Shown: piece by piece, positions 7,825 to 16,962 of the stretch | How the letters are laid out: each line of letters opens with the position of its first letter | Numbering within the stretch: position 1 is the stretch's first letter | NCBI RefSeq assembly: GCF_020731355.1 | Contig: NZ_JAJFZK010000005.1 | Span: 124,001-188,000, forward strand | Reading direction: 5' to 3' | From: Bacillus sp. REN16 | GTDB lineage: Bacteria; Bacillota; Bacilli; Bacillales; Bacillaceae_L | DNA length: 64,000 bases | Made by a program: the position numbers and the translations under genes | Notes under the pieces: model-generated | The model's database searches: none | Seen by the model: the letters and a program-made list of their open reading frames with translations, nothing else | What the model was told of the DNA's origin: nothing

Positions 7825-9216
7825 ATGAAAAGGCTTTTACTCAGTTTTGTCATGTTGGCGTTGGTGCTGACGGCTTGTTCGAAAGATGAGAGTAAACCGG
7901 CGAATGGTGAGGTAGAGGATCCGAAAGCTAAGGAGACAGTGCAAGATACCAAAGAAGTGGAGGAAACAAAAGAATCCTATACCCCAAGGGAAGCTGCCTA
8001 TTATGAAATTGATGGCATCGAACGTGAGTTAACAGAGATTGAGCAGGAGATGCTGCGTCATCCTGGAATTTTTAGTGGGGAAAATTATGATGAGGCGAAG
8101 GTGAAGGTAGCGCTTGACCAGTTGCCAGATGACTTGACTGAGGAACAGTATGTAGAAGAACTGAAATATTTGTTCACAGAGGATTATCATGAGGAACTGG
8201 AGACATTACTTACTTTTGATTCAACAATTGAGATTGATATTGATCGGCCGGATGAAACGGTTAATGCGCCAACTTTAAAAAAGGCTCATTATGCAATTCT
8301 AGTTGATGCAAGCGGTAGTATGGCGGCAAGAACAGGCGGCAAGACGAGAATGGAGTCTGCGAAGGAAGCTGTCATGGAATTTGCAGAACAAATCCCGGAG
8401 AATGCTACGATTTCGCTGCGAGTGTACGGGCACAAAGGCTCAAATAGCAGTGCTGATAAAGGCTTGTCCTGTGATAGCACCGAGGTCTTATATAATAGTA
8501 ACTTTGAAAAAGCGGGATTTCAAAGTGCGCTGTCTCAAGTAAAGCCGGTTGGGTGGACGCCAATTGCACTCGGTTTACAGATGGTCCAGGGCGATATCCC
8601 TGAAGGCACAGACGATGTTGTCGTATATGTGGTTAGTGATGGGATTGAAACATGTGATGGGGACCCAGTACAAGAGGCGAAAAATCTTGTATCAGCTGAC
8701 ATTCAAACAGTGGTAAATATTATTGGTTTTGACGTTGATAATGAGGGCCAGCAGCTTCTTAAAGAAGTAGCCAGTGCTGGAAATGGGGAGTTCACATATG
8801 TAAGCTCTGAACAAGATTTGAAAAAGTACATGAGAGCCCAATATGAAGAAATCCAAAAGAGATGGTTGGAATGGAAAGAGGCCGGTAAGGAACAGGCTTA
8901 TGAAATTAAAGAAGAGAAAAAGGCATTAGCGTATGACACAAAAGAAAGTATGAAAGAAAAAAGCACTCGTGAGAAGGAGCGTATGAAAGAGGCACAGGAG
9001 TATCTTAAAGAACGCTTTGAGGACTACGATCATCCGGCACGGAAAATTTTCTCTGACATCGTTGATTACGGAAATGCCAAGTGGCGCTATGCGGTCGATA
9101 ATGGGAATCGATTGTGGAGAGAAGCAGTTGACAACGGCAACCGCGAATGGCGTGAGTATGTGGACGAGGGGAACGAGAAGATAAGAGAGACGATTGATAA
9201 GAAGAATGGGAATTAG
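7825..9216 (+). CDS. VWA-domain lipoprotein
   Basis: 463 residues, anchored outside the membrane by a lipobox (LALVLTACS). After an acidic linker, a von Willebrand A domain begins near residue 155 with the metal-binding MIDAS motif DASGSM and a later VVSDGIETCDGD. The C-terminal 120 residues are highly charged and helical. They contain three similar short units (YGNAKWRYAVDNGN, RLWREAVDNGN, REWREYVDEGN). Two Cys pairs may form disulfides. It resembles the YwmC/YwmD type of Bacillus lipoproteins of unknown role. Start: ATG at 7825 after TGGAGGAG; an earlier in-frame codon at 7804 overlaps this site. Followed by a terminator. Confidence 0.82.
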   Translation: MKRLLLSFVMLALVLTACSKDESKPANGEVEDPKAKETVQDTKEVEETKESYTPREAAYYEIDGIERELTEIEQEMLRHPGIFSGENYDEAKVKVALDQLPDDLTEEQYVEELKYLFTEDYHEELETLLTFDSTIEIDIDRPDETVNAPTLKKAHYAILVDASGSMAARTGGKTRMESAKEAVMEFAEQIPENATISLRVYGHKGSNSSADKGLSCDSTEVLYNSNFEKAGFQSALSQVKPVGWTPIALGLQMVQGDIPEGTDDVVVYVVSDGIETCDGDPVQEAKNLVSADIQTVVNIIGFDVDNEGQQLLKEVASAGNGEFTYVSSEQDLKKYMRAQYEEIQKRWLEWKEAGKEQAYEIKEEKKALAYDTKESMKEKSTREKERMKEAQEYLKERFEDYDHPARKIFSDIVDYGNAKWRYAVDNGNRLWREAVDNGNREWREYVDEGNEKIRETIDKKNGN

Positions 9217-9247
9217 GGCTAGGGGAGTTTTCTCCTAGTCTTTTTTT
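9217..9247 (+). terminator. Terminator of VWA lipoprotein gene
   Basis: GGCTAGGGGA and TCTCCTAGTC form a 10-bp stem with a GTTT loop, followed by seven T residues. Confidence 0.85.
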
Positions 9248-9286
9248 AGCCTTAAGTGGAAATCGATGGGGGAGGTATCGTATCTT

Positions 9287-9312
9287 AGCGGGGGACGGAC
9301 GTTTTGTCACAA
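9287..9312 (+). repeat. GC-rich dispersed repeat copy
   Basis: GCGGGGGACGGACGTTTTGTCAC matches the GGGGACGG core of the family, with a diverged second arm. Confidence 0.55.
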
Positions 9313-9381
9313 ACGAAATAAAATTTTGCCTTTGCACGAATACTAAAGTTAAATTCACTTAACGCAAAAGCGAGGGATACC

Positions 9382-10122
9382 ATGCAATTCACTACTTATC
9401 AAAGTGATATGACAAAATCGACAACCTTTCAGAGGGATTTATCTTCAAATGCCCTGAAGTATATCGCACTCATTGCCATGTTTGTTGATCATCTTGTTGC
9501 GGGTTTTATTCCTCAGGAGACGTATGCTGGGTTTGTTTTACGTATTCCTGGTAGGGTTGTCGCACCGATTTTTTGTTATTTTATTGCGATGGGATATTTT
9601 TACACATCCAATGTTTACAAGTACATCGAGAGATTGGTTATTTTTGCAGCTATCTCCCATTTTCCGTATGTATTATACTTTAAATTACCGTGGTGGAAAA
9701 CCACGAGCGTTATGTGGGGATTAGCGTTGGGGTTAATCGCATTGACCGCTGTAAAAAGTGAAAAACTCTCGATTTATGTAAAGTTAGCACTTGTGTTTGT
9801 GTGTTGTATGCTCGCGTATCCGGCAGACTGGAATTATGTCGCTGTTTTATGGATCGTGTTTTTTGGCATTTTTCGAGGACAATTCAATAAACAAATCATC
9901 AGCTTTGTTTTCATAGGACTTTTTGTGCACATCATCCCTGAAATCACCAGGTTGGGCTGGCATCATGCCTATCAAATTGGAATATTCTTGGCCATTCCAT
10001 TATTGGTCATGTATAAAGGCCGACGTGGCAGAAAATCAAACCTATTAAAATGGGGCTTTTATGTCTTTTATCCACTTCATTTAATCATTTTATACTTTTT
10101 AAAATACTATATATTTGCCTAG
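9382..10122 (+). CDS. TraX-family membrane protein
   Basis: 246 residues with about seven hydrophobic segments. Seen: the conserved N-terminal ALKYIALIAMFVDH, the RIPGRVVAPIFCYFIA segment and the terminal FYVFYPLHLIIL, all typical of TraX proteins. In F plasmid, TraX acetylates pilin. In Firmicutes it is a chromosomal integral membrane protein, probably an acetyltransferase of unknown target. The ATG at 9382 has a weak GAGGG site; M10 is a possible later start. It ends 10 bases before the next lipoprotein gene, so the two are probably cotranscribed. Confidence 0.82.
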   Translation: MQFTTYQSDMTKSTTFQRDLSSNALKYIALIAMFVDHLVAGFIPQETYAGFVLRIPGRVVAPIFCYFIAMGYFYTSNVYKYIERLVIFAAISHFPYVLYFKLPWWKTTSVMWGLALGLIALTAVKSEKLSIYVKLALVFVCCMLAYPADWNYVAVLWIVFFGIFRGQFNKQIISFVFIGLFVHIIPEITRLGWHHAYQIGIFLAIPLLVMYKGRRGRKSNLLKWGFYVFYPLHLIILYFLKYYIFA

Positions 10123-10132
10123 TGGAGGTAGT

Positions 10133-11263
10133 ATGAAAAAAATAATTATTGCACTTATTTCGTTAGTATTCGTACTGGCTGCTTGTTCATCTACCGTTGT
10201 AGAGGAACCGATTGTTGAAGAAACAGTAGCACCAATTCAGGAAGTTGATCCACTAGAAGAGTTAGAGCCAATCCCAACTCCTGTAAAATACGAAGGTGAT
10301 TTGGAATTGCCAGTGAACGGGGCAACAGGTTATGCGTCTATCGATTTAAACGTTAAGGCATCTTCCAATACAGAATCTGATACGGTTGTAACGCTAACAG
10401 CGGGTACAGCCTTTACTATTGTACAAGAAGAAGGAAATTGGTGGTTTATAAAAACCGCGACCACAGAAGGATGGGTAGACAATACGTATTGTTTCATTAA
10501 CCTTCCTGATGTAATTCCTTCTATTGTTTATGATAACAGCAATACCTACTCATCTAAATTTGTCTCTTCCGGAAAAACGATTCCGGGAATAACTGGGCAA
10601 GCTTTGTACGAGGGAAAAACATTTAATGAGCGACTTGGAAAAGAAGAATTTATTGTTCCTGTATTGTACGCCATGTCAAAAAAAATCTTTCTTGCCCAGC
10701 AAGAAGCATTAACGAATGGTAATACATTGGTCATCTATGAAGGATATCGACCATATTCCGCTCAAAAAGCAGTCGTAGAGGCATTGACTGGATTAGCCAA
10801 TGTGGATAAAAATGTCATGGCGGGGATCAACACGGCTCCATGGAGCACAAATTGGTTTATTGCTACAAGTGTTTCGAACCATCAAATGGGGTATGCAATT
10901 GACGTAACTTTGGCTAAAGTTGATTCAAAGGAAGATGTGGCAATAGGTGAATATTTAATTGTCGATATCACCGATTACACGGAATATACAATGCCAACTC
11001 CAATACATGAGCTAAGTATGGCATCTAAAACATTCACCAAACCGGTCTCATCATCATCGCCAACTGCATGGAAAAATGCCAAATTAGCGGATAGCATGAA
11101 TGAATACGCCATTACCCTTCAAAAATATGTAACGAATGCTGGTCTTACACCACTCGCTTCAGAATGGTGGCACTTCAATGATTTAGAGGCAATGAATGCA
11201 ACAAAACAGCATCCAGGTAAGGGTGGGTATGTTTTAAATGACTGCTTGAGTGTAAGACCCTAG
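10133..11263 (+). CDS. Lipoprotein with SH3 domain and M15 (VanX/VanY-like) DD-peptidase domain
   Basis: 376 residues. Lipobox VLAACSS. A bacterial SH3 domain lies at about residues 55-105 (DLNVKASSNTESDTVVTL, then GNWWFIKTATTEGWVD). A metallopeptidase M15 domain follows: YRPYSAQKA, SNHQMGYAIDV (His and Asp zinc ligands) and SEWWHFND (catalytic Glu and third ligand His). Known: such enzymes trim D-Ala-D-Ala from stem peptides or hydrolyse the dipeptide. Acts at the outer face of the membrane. ATG at 10133 is four bases after GTGGAGG. The residues between 275 and 325 form an insertion not expected in minimal VanX. Followed by a repeat and a terminator. Confidence 0.85.
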   Translation: MKKIIIALISLVFVLAACSSTVVEEPIVEETVAPIQEVDPLEELEPIPTPVKYEGDLELPVNGATGYASIDLNVKASSNTESDTVVTLTAGTAFTIVQEEGNWWFIKTATTEGWVDNTYCFINLPDVIPSIVYDNSNTYSSKFVSSGKTIPGITGQALYEGKTFNERLGKEEFIVPVLYAMSKKIFLAQQEALTNGNTLVIYEGYRPYSAQKAVVEALTGLANVDKNVMAGINTAPWSTNWFIATSVSNHQMGYAIDVTLAKVDSKEDVAIGEYLIVDITDYTEYTMPTPIHELSMASKTFTKPVSSSSPTAWKNAKLADSMNEYAITLQKYVTNAGLTPLASEWWHFNDLEAMNATKQHPGKGGYVLNDCLSVRP

Positions 11264-11265
11264 GA

Positions 11266-11300
11266 GTAAGGGGGACAGCTCATTCGCCCAGCTTCGGACG
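11266..11300 (+). repeat. GC-rich dispersed repeat copy
   Basis: AAGGGGGACAGCTCATTCGCC, directly after the lipoprotein stop codon, matches the family core GGGGACrG plus the TTCGCC arm. Confidence 0.6.
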
Positions 11301-11379
11301 AATAAGATTTCTTTACTACTGATACAGAAATAAAAAGAATTCCTGAAATTGAATAGGGTGGATCAACTAGGCTCACGAT

Positions 11380-11413
11380 AAAAATGGACGGAATGAGAAT
11401 CCCGTCCATTTTT
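11380..11413 (+). terminator. Terminator hairpin used as group II intron target
   Basis: AAAAATGGACGG (11380-11391) pairs perfectly with CCGTCCATTTTT (11402-11413). The group II intron's GTGCGC 5' end begins at the very next base. This is the insertion habit of class C introns. Confidence 0.85.
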
Positions 11414-12700
11414 GTGCGCTTGGCAGCGCTTCGGACTTACGGGTGAGAGTCCCGAACACACCGTTTGGTGGCGGAAGTGTATAGTTGACAGGTAGTGCGT
11501 GTCCGTGAGGAATCGTGCGGAGGTCCTGAAGATAAAACTCGGAATAGGCGGCATAAACCGTGTTGGCTGGCAGAGCGGATAACCTTGCAAAAGATGGGGA
11601 TGTCCAATACCACCGTGGTTCTGTTAGTTAGGAGGACTAGATTCGAGTGAAAGCCCGATGACGTGACCCAAGGAGGTCTCATCGTCTCCATACCTAGTAT
11701 GGTAAACCTTATACAAGTCCGTGATGGGCAAGTTAAGATTATGGATGGTGAGAAGTCAGAGCAGGGGATAGTAGTGTATAAGCTTACTGGAAAGGTCGCA
11801 AAAGTAAGTGACTCAATTCAGAGTAATTGAGAGGAGCCATAACCCAAAAGGTATGAACTCTATGCGAAGCCCGTCTGTCCATGGAAGAGAAACTGAGTTA
11901 TCTTAGAATACGTCATGTCCATACAGAAACTGAGAGGATAAATCCTTAGAATCGGGGTCGAACAGAAGGGTAGACCGTATGGGGCGTAGTACTTTATGAA
12001 TCTGTTGATATTGCCGAGGTTGGGCTAGTCAATCATCAGACCGAAAGGAAAGAAACGGAACATGAACGGAAAGAAAGACAAACAGGGTTTTCGTGAGGGA
12101 GTAAAGACTCCACAAAAGAAGAAATGGTATAGTCTCATAGATAAAATATGGTCAATGCCTAACATGGAGGAAGCCTTTAAAGAGGTTAAAAGGAATCGTG
12201 GAGCCGCAGGGGTAGATGGAGTAACAATTAAGGCATTTGAATTTGGTGTGGAGGATAATGTACAAATCCTTCAACGCGAATTACGAGAAAAGTCATACAG
12301 GCCGAGACCTGTGAAACGTGTATATATTCCAAAGGCCGATGGTTCAAAAAGACCTCTAGGTATCCCAACCGTGAGAGACCGAGTAGTACAGGCTTCTGTG
12401 CGTAGAATAATAGAACCAATATTTGAAGCAAAATTTCTTGATTGTAGTTTTGGCTTTCGACCGAACCGAAGTGCACATATGGCATTGGAGAAAATCCGAA
12501 AGGATTTAATGGATGGCTATGTGTATGTAATTGATGCAGACTTAAAATCGTACTTTGATACAATTCCGCATGACAAGCTTATGTCTTTGGTTAGAGAAGA
12601 AATAGTGGATGGAAGTGTCATTGGACTACTTGAAAGTTTCCTCCAAGCAGGAGTTATGGAGGGCGGTAGTTTCCACCTAAACGAAAAAGGCACTCCACAA

Positions 12701-12813
12701 GGTGGGTTATGCAAAGCTTAGCATAACCCACCTTATGCAAAGAAAGTAATTATGCAAAGTAATCGATAAAATCCTTATAAAAATCAATAATGTAATGTAA
12801 TTTTCTTTGCATA
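12701..12813. repeat. RIT left end: recombinase-type repeats
   Basis: TTATGCAAAG occurs at 12733-12742 and 12750-12759 (7-bp gap), with the inverted copy CTTTGCATAA at 12804-12813 after exactly 44 bp. Outside them, GGTGGGTTATGC (12701-12712) and GCATAACCCACC (12721-12732) form a perfect 12-bp inverted repeat. GCATAA-CCCACC-TTATGC (12721-12738) has the form of a tyrosine recombinase core with a 6-bp spacer. Confidence 0.8.
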
Positions 12814-12870
12814 ATATCCAAAGATGATAAAGAGTTTGATACTCAAAATATCATTTTTGGAGGAATGTTT

Positions 12871-14106
12871 ATGAAAAAAAGAACATTAGAAGAACTGATC
12901 CCAAACCTTGAGCAGGAAATGCTACGCCTTGGTTATACGGAAGGAACCATGAATTTCTACCGGAGGCGTTGGCAAATGTTGCTTCAATTCGCTCAGGAAA
13001 AAGGTGAAACCCACTATTCTGAAAGATTAGGAATGGAATTTGTTGAAAAGTACTTTCATATTCTAGGGAAAGATTTTAATCGTACGCTCTCACAGTCAGA
13101 GACTCAAGAACTTCGTATAATACGAATGTTAGGTGATTTTCAACTACATCATACTATTTTACGTCGGTACTATAAGCATAAGGAAATCCTTACGGATTCG
13201 TATTTTATTGAAATTAGTAACCGCTTTAAGCAGTACTGTATAGATAAAGATTATTCAAAAGTTACGATTGACCATTATGTAAAGCAATCTGCACGATTCA
13301 TGGATTACCTCTTCTCGCAGAAGGTTAAGGATTGTAAAGAAATTAATCTCACAGTTATTAACGACTATATTAAAACTTTGGCCGGCTATACTTACAAAAC
13401 AGTTGAACAAAATATTTGTTCCATGCGTGCTTTTTTCCGTTTCCTTCTTGAAACTGGAGAAACACAGATCGATTTTGCTTCAAAAACACCTATGGTCCAG
13501 GCAAGAAAACAAACTCGTATTCCATCTGTATGGACAGAAGATGAGTTGAAAAAACTATTCGCTGCAATTGACAGAGGAAGTCCAAAAGGGAAAAGGGATT
13601 ATGCGATTATTCTAATGGCATGTTGCCTCGGTTTGCGGTGTACAGATATAAAAAATTTAAAAATGGAGAACTTCTATTGGGAAGAAAAGAAACTTGTATT
13701 TACTCAATCAAAAACAAGACATGCTTTATCTCTTCCATTAACACCGGAGGTGGGCTGGGCAGTCATTGATTATCTGAAATACGGCCGTCCTAAAATAAAC
13801 AGTTCGTATGTATTTGTAAGACACATGGCGCCATTTGGTCCCTTTTCAGAAGATGATCATCTAAATCAGCTAATTAAAAGGTATATGGAATTAGCACACC
13901 TTCCTACTTTGAAAAAAAGAAGAGGTATGCATTCTCTTAGGCATACTATGGCCAGTATGCTTCTTGAACAAGATACACCTCTTTCCACTATTTCAGATAT
14001 TCTCGGTCATGTGGATACCGACTCAACAGCAGTCTATCTAAAGGTTGATATTAAAAAGCTGAAAGAATGTTCGCTTGATTTTGAGGAGGTACTAAATCAT
14101 GAGTGA
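12871..14106 (+). CDS. Tyrosine recombinase, first of the RIT trio
   Basis: 411-residue phage-integrase-family enzyme: a SAM-like N-terminal core-binding region, then the catalytic domain with CCLGLRCTDIKNL (first Arg), MHSLRHTMAS (HxxR) and LGHVDTDSTAVYLKVD (second His and nucleophile Tyr). Acts with the next two recombinases on the element ends. The frame also has an ATG at 12865, but GGAGG sits seven bases before the ATG at 12871. Its last 8 bases overlap the second recombinase, whose GAGGAGG site lies inside this gene. Confidence 0.88.
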   Translation: MKKRTLEELIPNLEQEMLRLGYTEGTMNFYRRRWQMLLQFAQEKGETHYSERLGMEFVEKYFHILGKDFNRTLSQSETQELRIIRMLGDFQLHHTILRRYYKHKEILTDSYFIEISNRFKQYCIDKDYSKVTIDHYVKQSARFMDYLFSQKVKDCKEINLTVINDYIKTLAGYTYKTVEQNICSMRAFFRFLLETGETQIDFASKTPMVQARKQTRIPSVWTEDELKKLFAAIDRGSPKGKRDYAIILMACCLGLRCTDIKNLKMENFYWEEKKLVFTQSKTRHALSLPLTPEVGWAVIDYLKYGRPKINSSYVFVRHMAPFGPFSEDDHLNQLIKRYMELAHLPTLKKRRGMHSLRHTMASMLLEQDTPLSTISDILGHVDTDSTAVYLKVDIKKLKECSLDFEEVLNHE

Positions 14107-15085
14107 TATCATTTATGAAGGACCTTTTAGAAATCATCTCCAAAGTCATGTGGAATTGAAAAAGGCAATCGGCTATATATACGATACAGAAGCGCGCCAT
14201 CTAAAACGATTTGACATATTTACATTAGAAAAATACCCCCATGCCACCGAACTTACTAAGGAAATCGTATTAGACTGGTGCAGCAAAAAACCTTACGAAT
14301 CACAGGCGAATTTATGTTCACGTGCATCGTTTATACGCCAATTTGGTAAGTATCTCGATTCCATCGAAGTTAAAACATATATTATCCCTAAGGGATATTT
14401 TCCTAAAGAAGAACAATATGTACCATATATATATACTATTGGTGAACTAAAAGGATTTTTTACTGAAACGGAAAATTGCAAATTCTGTTCCGAATGTCCA
14501 CACAGACATTTAATTATGCCAGTGTTCTTTCGTATGATTTATATGTGTGGCTTGAGGGTATCTGAGGCAAGGTTTCTAAAAATAGCTGATGTTGATCTTG
14601 AAAATGGTGTCCTGACCATAAATCAATCTAAAAATGATAACAGTAGGTTGGTACCGATGTCCGCGTCCCTTACGGAACGTTGTCGGCATTATTCAAAAAT
14701 GGCACATCCTTATCCAAATGCAAAAGATTATTTTTTTCCAGCGCTTGATGGTAAACCGATGACTGCGGGAAATGTGTATAAAAACTTCCGTAAGTTTCTA
14801 TGGCGAGCTGGAATTTCACACGGCGGAAGAGGACGGGGTCCACGTATTCATGATTTTCGCCACACTTATGCAGTTCATTGTCTGAAAAAATGGTCCGAAC
14901 AAGAAAAGGATTTAACGGTATATCTTCCGGTACTTAAAACTTATTTAGGCCACGATTCTTTCGAGGAAACAGCTTATTATTTGCGTCTCACTGCGGATGT
15001 GTTTCCAGACATTACATTAAAGCTAGAATCACGGTTTCCAGAAATGATTCCTCAGTTGGTAGGTGATACCGATGAAACCTACTGA
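14099..15085 (+). CDS. Tyrosine recombinase, second of the RIT trio
   Basis: 328 residues. Catalytic motifs MCGLRVSEARFL (Arg), IHDFRHTYAVH (HxxR) and LGHDSFEETAYYLRL (His, Tyr). A CxxC/H cluster (KFCSECPHRH, about residue 122) suggests a bound metal or a structural insertion. Overlaps both neighbours, so the trio is translated as a coupled unit. ATG at 14099 follows GAGGAGG by nine bases. Confidence 0.88.
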   Translation: MSDIIYEGPFRNHLQSHVELKKAIGYIYDTEARHLKRFDIFTLEKYPHATELTKEIVLDWCSKKPYESQANLCSRASFIRQFGKYLDSIEVKTYIIPKGYFPKEEQYVPYIYTIGELKGFFTETENCKFCSECPHRHLIMPVFFRMIYMCGLRVSEARFLKIADVDLENGVLTINQSKNDNSRLVPMSASLTERCRHYSKMAHPYPNAKDYFFPALDGKPMTAGNVYKNFRKFLWRAGISHGGRGRGPRIHDFRHTYAVHCLKKWSEQEKDLTVYLPVLKTYLGHDSFEETAYYLRLTADVFPDITLKLESRFPEMIPQLVGDTDETY

Positions 15086-16085
15086 TTTTGCGAAGTACCT
15101 TACAGAGTTTCTTTCCGTGTACCTTCCATCCCAGAGAAATGTAAGTAAGAATACAATTCAATCATACCGTGATACATTTAAACTTTTGATTAAGTACTGT
15201 CAGGAAATAAAAAGCATTCCAGCAGAAAGAATTACACTAGATATTCTAACAAGCGGGCTGCTTACTGGTTTTCTAGAATGGTTGGAAACGGTTAGAAAGT
15301 GCAGCATTTCAACTAGAAATCAGAGGCTTTCAGCGATTCATTCCTTTTTCCGGTATGTTCAGGCCGAAGAACCTTCCGGTCTATTCCATTTTCAAAAGGT
15401 AATCGCAATCCCTACCAAAAAGGCAAGAAAAACAGTGGTAGAGCATCTGACACCGGAGGCTATGGAACTACTTCTGAAACAGCCCGACAGGGGCTGCTTT
15501 AAAGGACGACGTAATCTTACATTGATGAGTGTTCTATATGATACAGGTGCCAGGGTGCAGGAACTTATTGATATTAAAGTAAGTGATGTAATATTACAAA
15601 ATCCAGCGGTTATTATATTAACTGGAAAAGGTAACAAGGTAAGACGTGTTCCTCTCCTAAAAAACACAGTATCTTTATTAGAACGCTACATTGTCGAGAA
15701 CAAACTGGATAAACCATGGAAAAATGAATATCCTCTTTTTACAAACCATCAGAAAAACAAGTTAACTAAAGAAGGGGTTGCCTACATTATTTCCAAATAT
15801 GTTGAATTATCAAGGAAGACTTCAACTATTGTACCTTCGAAGGTGAAACCTCATATGTTTCGTCACTCGAAGGCAATGCATTTATTACAAGCAGGGGTAA
15901 ATCTTATATACATTCGGGATTTTCTTGGCCATGTCGATTTAAAAACTACCGAAATCTATGCGAGAGCAGATACAGAAGCGAAAAGGAAGGCTGTCGAAAA
16001 TGTGTATCCAGATTTAATTGATGGCAATCTTCCCGACTGGAGTAAGGATCAGGCACTTATTACTTGGCTTTCTGAATTAAAGTAG
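15072..16085 (+). CDS. Tyrosine recombinase, third of the RIT trio
   Basis: 337 residues, XerC/D-like in layout. Catalytic motifs YDTGARVQELIDI (Arg), HMFRHSKAMHLL (HxxR), FLGHVDLKTTEIYARAD (His and Tyr). It overlaps the previous gene by 14 bases. The frame also has GTG at 15063, but the ATG at 15072 is better placed after GGTAGGTG. All three recombinases keep the R-H-R-H-Y residues, so the element may still be active. Confidence 0.87.
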   Translation: MKPTDFAKYLTEFLSVYLPSQRNVSKNTIQSYRDTFKLLIKYCQEIKSIPAERITLDILTSGLLTGFLEWLETVRKCSISTRNQRLSAIHSFFRYVQAEEPSGLFHFQKVIAIPTKKARKTVVEHLTPEAMELLLKQPDRGCFKGRRNLTLMSVLYDTGARVQELIDIKVSDVILQNPAVIILTGKGNKVRRVPLLKNTVSLLERYIVENKLDKPWKNEYPLFTNHQKNKLTKEGVAYIISKYVELSRKTSTIVPSKVKPHMFRHSKAMHLLQAGVNLIYIRDFLGHVDLKTTEIYARADTEAKRKAVENVYPDLIDGNLPDWSKDQALITWLSELK

Positions 16086-16093
16086 CTATGAAG

Positions 16094-16180
16094 TTATGCA
16101 AAGTAAATGGAGTAAAAGCCTTTATATTTCGGGCTTTAGAACGTTTTCTTTGCATAATATTTTACTTTGCATAAGGTGGG
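16094..16180. repeat. RIT right end: mirror of the left end
   Basis: TTATGCAAAG at 16094-16103, then 44 bp, CTTTGCATAA at 16148-16157, 7 bp, and CTTTGCATAA at 16165-16174. The spacing is identical to the left end. The junction GCATAA-GGTGGG follows, with the spacer in the opposite sense to the inner left core. Confidence 0.8.
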
Positions 16181-16868
16181 GTTATCAGTCCCCTTCTTGC
16201 GAACGTATATTTGTACCCGTTAGATGAACTTATGACAGAGAGAGGGCATCGCATTACAAGATATGCGGATGACTTCGTCATATGTTGTAAGTCGCAAAAA
16301 GGCGCAGAACGTGTACTTAAGTCGATTACCCGTTTTCTAGAACAAAATCTTGGATTAATCGTCCATCCTGAAAAGACGAGAATTGTAAACAATCTAGAGA
16401 AACGGTTTGTTTTTCTTGGGTACGAATTTAAACAAGCCTTTTGGGTTAAGCCATCAGAAAAGTCAATTATGAAGTTTAAGGATAAAGTTAAGGAAATAAC
16501 AAAACGTAATCAAACCGTAAACATAGCACGATTGATTAAAGATAAACTAAATCCATATCTTCGGGGATGGGGAAACTATTTCGGACATGGGCATACAAAG
16601 TCATTGTTTAGTGAGTTTGATGGATGGATTCGAAGAAGGTTAAGGGCAGTTCAATTAAGAAGCTGGCGGAAAATCAGGAAATTGCATAGGGAATTACGCA
16701 GAAGAAAGTGGAAAGGGGAACTTCCTCGGTTGCGCATGTATGCATGGAGAAGTTCAAAATGCACGCCAGTAAACACTGCACTTCCAAACAAATGGTTTAA
16801 GGAGCTAGGTCTTGTTTCTTTAGTGGATATTTACAATGAACATCATCCCCAACGGGGATAACATGGAG

Positions 16869-16935
16869 GAGCCGTATGCGATGACCCGCACGTACGGATC
16901 TGTGAGAGGCGCATGAATAATTCATGCGCCTACTC
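16869..16935 (+). ncRNA. Group II intron domains V and VI
   Basis: Domain V: GAGCCGTATGCG ... CGCACGTACGGATC with the usual bulge. Domain VI: GGCGCATGAA and TTCATGCGCC with a short TAA loop, then CTACTCTAT. The base of the branch site was not resolved by eye. Confidence 0.75.
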
Positions 16936-16962
16936 TATTTTCTGAATGAATCTAGGTTCCAT

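Larger units (their letters stand above)
12707..16174 (+). mobile_element. Recombinase-in-trio (RIT) element
   Basis: A 3468-bp insertion carrying three overlapping tyrosine recombinase genes and nothing else, the defining layout of RIT elements. GGTGGG of the target occurs on both sides (12701-12706 and 16175-16180). Both ends carry three copies of TTATGCAAAG in mirror-image arrangement. Element and reverse transcriptase are in the same orientation. Confidence 0.88.
12062..16861 (+). pseudogene. ltrA: Group II intron reverse transcriptase/maturase, split by RIT insertion
   Basis: The N-terminal part (12062-12721) has RT blocks: RGAAGVDGVTIKAF, RPLGIPTVRDRVVQ, FGFRPNRSAH, DADLKSYFDTI and GTPQGG. 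It stops six codons after entering inserted DNA. The rest resumes in the same frame at 16175 (GG-VISPLLANVYLY) and runs to 16861. It carries the catalytic YADDF, the thumb and the maturase X domain (LNPYLRGWGNYFGHG). Joined, it would be about 440 residues, the size of class C maturases. The reading frame is intact on both sides, so the disruption looks recent. Splicing would now need a maturase from elsewhere. Confidence 0.9.
11414..16936 (+). mobile_element. Group II intron, class C-like, interrupted by a RIT element
   Basis: The 5' end GTGCGC lies directly after a terminator stem. About 650 bp of structured leader (domains I-IV) follow, then a reverse-transcriptase ORF in domain IV. At 16869-16901 is a domain V-like hairpin (GAGCCGTATGCG ... 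CACGTACGGATC), then a domain VI stem (GGCGCATGAA/TTCATGCGCC). The encoded protein ends without a DNA endonuclease domain, as in class C. The 3' boundary (about 16936) is estimated. Without the 3.47-kb insertion the intron would be about 2.05 kb. The copy cannot make its own maturase as it stands. Confidence 0.85.

Noticed and set aside
9005-9358. 117-residue minus-strand ORF over the VWA gene end
   Set aside because: Basic, low-complexity composition, no ribosome binding site, and it runs through a plus-strand terminator and repeat.
11363-11691. Short minus-strand ORFs in the intron leader
   Set aside because: They lie in structured group II intron RNA domains and have no initiation signals.
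12733-12813. CRISPR-like short repeats (TTATGCAAAG)
   Set aside because: Only three copies with unequal spacing, mirrored at the other end of the element; these are recombinase binding repeats.
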